DNA from: Candidatus Methylomirabilota bacterium
Lineage (GTDB): Bacteria > Methylomirabilota > Methylomirabilia > Methylomirabilales > JACPAU01
Direction: 5' to 3'
NCBI GenBank assembly: GCA_016180705.1
Contig: JACPAU010000187.1
Coordinates: 1 to 5,422 of the forward strand
DNA: 5,422 nt
How positions within the stretch are numbered: position 1 is the first letter of the stretch; each line of letters starts with the position of its first letter. Positions 5,327 through 5,422 of the stretch are shown piece after piece. The notes beneath the pieces were generated by a model. The model was not told the origin of the DNA. It saw only the letters and a program-made list of their open reading frames with translations, and ran no database searches. A program made the translations under genes and the position numbers.

Positions 5327-5422
5327 CTAGCGCTGCCCCCAGACCTCGGCGTTCACCAGGTTCGGCGGGCGCTGGCCCGTGAGGCCGGCGACGCAGTTCG
5401 CCGCCGCCATGTTCGACATCTT
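5327..5422 (-). CDS. D-2-hydroxyacid dehydrogenase (glyoxylate/hydroxypyruvate reductase-like), last 31 codons
   Basis: A minus-strand frame enters from the right edge and stops at TAG (5329-5327), giving 31 residues. They include MSNMAAANCVAGL and, nearer the end, GQRPPNLVNAEVW. This matches the characteristic C-terminal helix and tail of NAD(P)-dependent D-isomer-specific 2-hydroxyacid dehydrogenases (typically M..MA..N...L.G..PPN.VN.EV), a family including glyoxylate reductase, hydroxypyruvate reductase/D-glycerate dehydrogenase and phosphoglycerate dehydrogenase. The active-site Arg, Glu and His lie outside the window, so the substrate is open. Fifteen nt separate its stop from the tartronate semialdehyde reductase gene, so the two are likely co-transcribed, which favours a glyoxylate or hydroxypyruvate reductase. 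The piece is short, but the motif, frame and stop position agree with a real gene end. Confidence 0.8.
   Translation of the reverse strand, partial: KMSNMAAANCVAGLTGQRPPNLVNAEVWGQR

Noticed and set aside
4833..5330. A 165-codon plus-strand frame over the reductase
   Set aside because: It is the complement of the reductase gene, whose motifs are unmistakable; the antisense product has no recognisable features.

Overview
This window comes from a high-GC bacterial chromosome: G and C dominate third codon positions, genes are tightly packed, and two of the five visible starts are GTG. There are no mobile elements, repeats, RNA genes or CRISPR arrays. Gene content and codon use would fit a soil or subsurface lineage (Rokubacteria/Methylomirabilota-like, deltaproteobacterial or similar), but the sequence alone does not settle taxonomy, so this is only a suggestion.

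Layout. On the plus strand, positions 1-4415 hold five co-directional genes. They are the 3' three quarters of gpsA (glycerol-3-phosphate dehydrogenase), two consecutive alpha/beta-hydrolases, a small UPF0316/DUF2179 membrane protein, and a 12-helix MATE-family exporter. The first three genes are separated by 2 and 10 nt and look like one transcript. A 93-nt gap (2446-2538) then holds a plausible sigma70-type promoter and two short GC hairpins, so the DUF2179-MATE pair (8 nt apart, Shine-Dalgarno overlapping the upstream stop) may be its own unit.

On the minus strand, entering from the right edge, lie the last 31 codons of a D-2-hydroxyacid dehydrogenase. After 15 nt comes a complete GarR/GlxR-type tartronate semialdehyde reductase (2-hydroxy-3-oxopropionate reductase). 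Together these suggest a glyoxylate/hydroxypyruvate-to-glycerate module. This operon converges on the MATE gene, and the reductase frame runs 100 nt into the antisense strand of the MATE 3' end. That gives it an Arg-rich tail of about 35 residues not expected in the family.

Overall this is mostly ordinary housekeeping and accessory metabolism. I do not see a clear new biological system. The points most worth checking are the convergent antisense overlap with the odd C-terminal tail, G-quadruplex-capable tracts at that junction, the tandem hydrolases behind gpsA, and the coupling of the UPF0316 protein to a MATE transporter.
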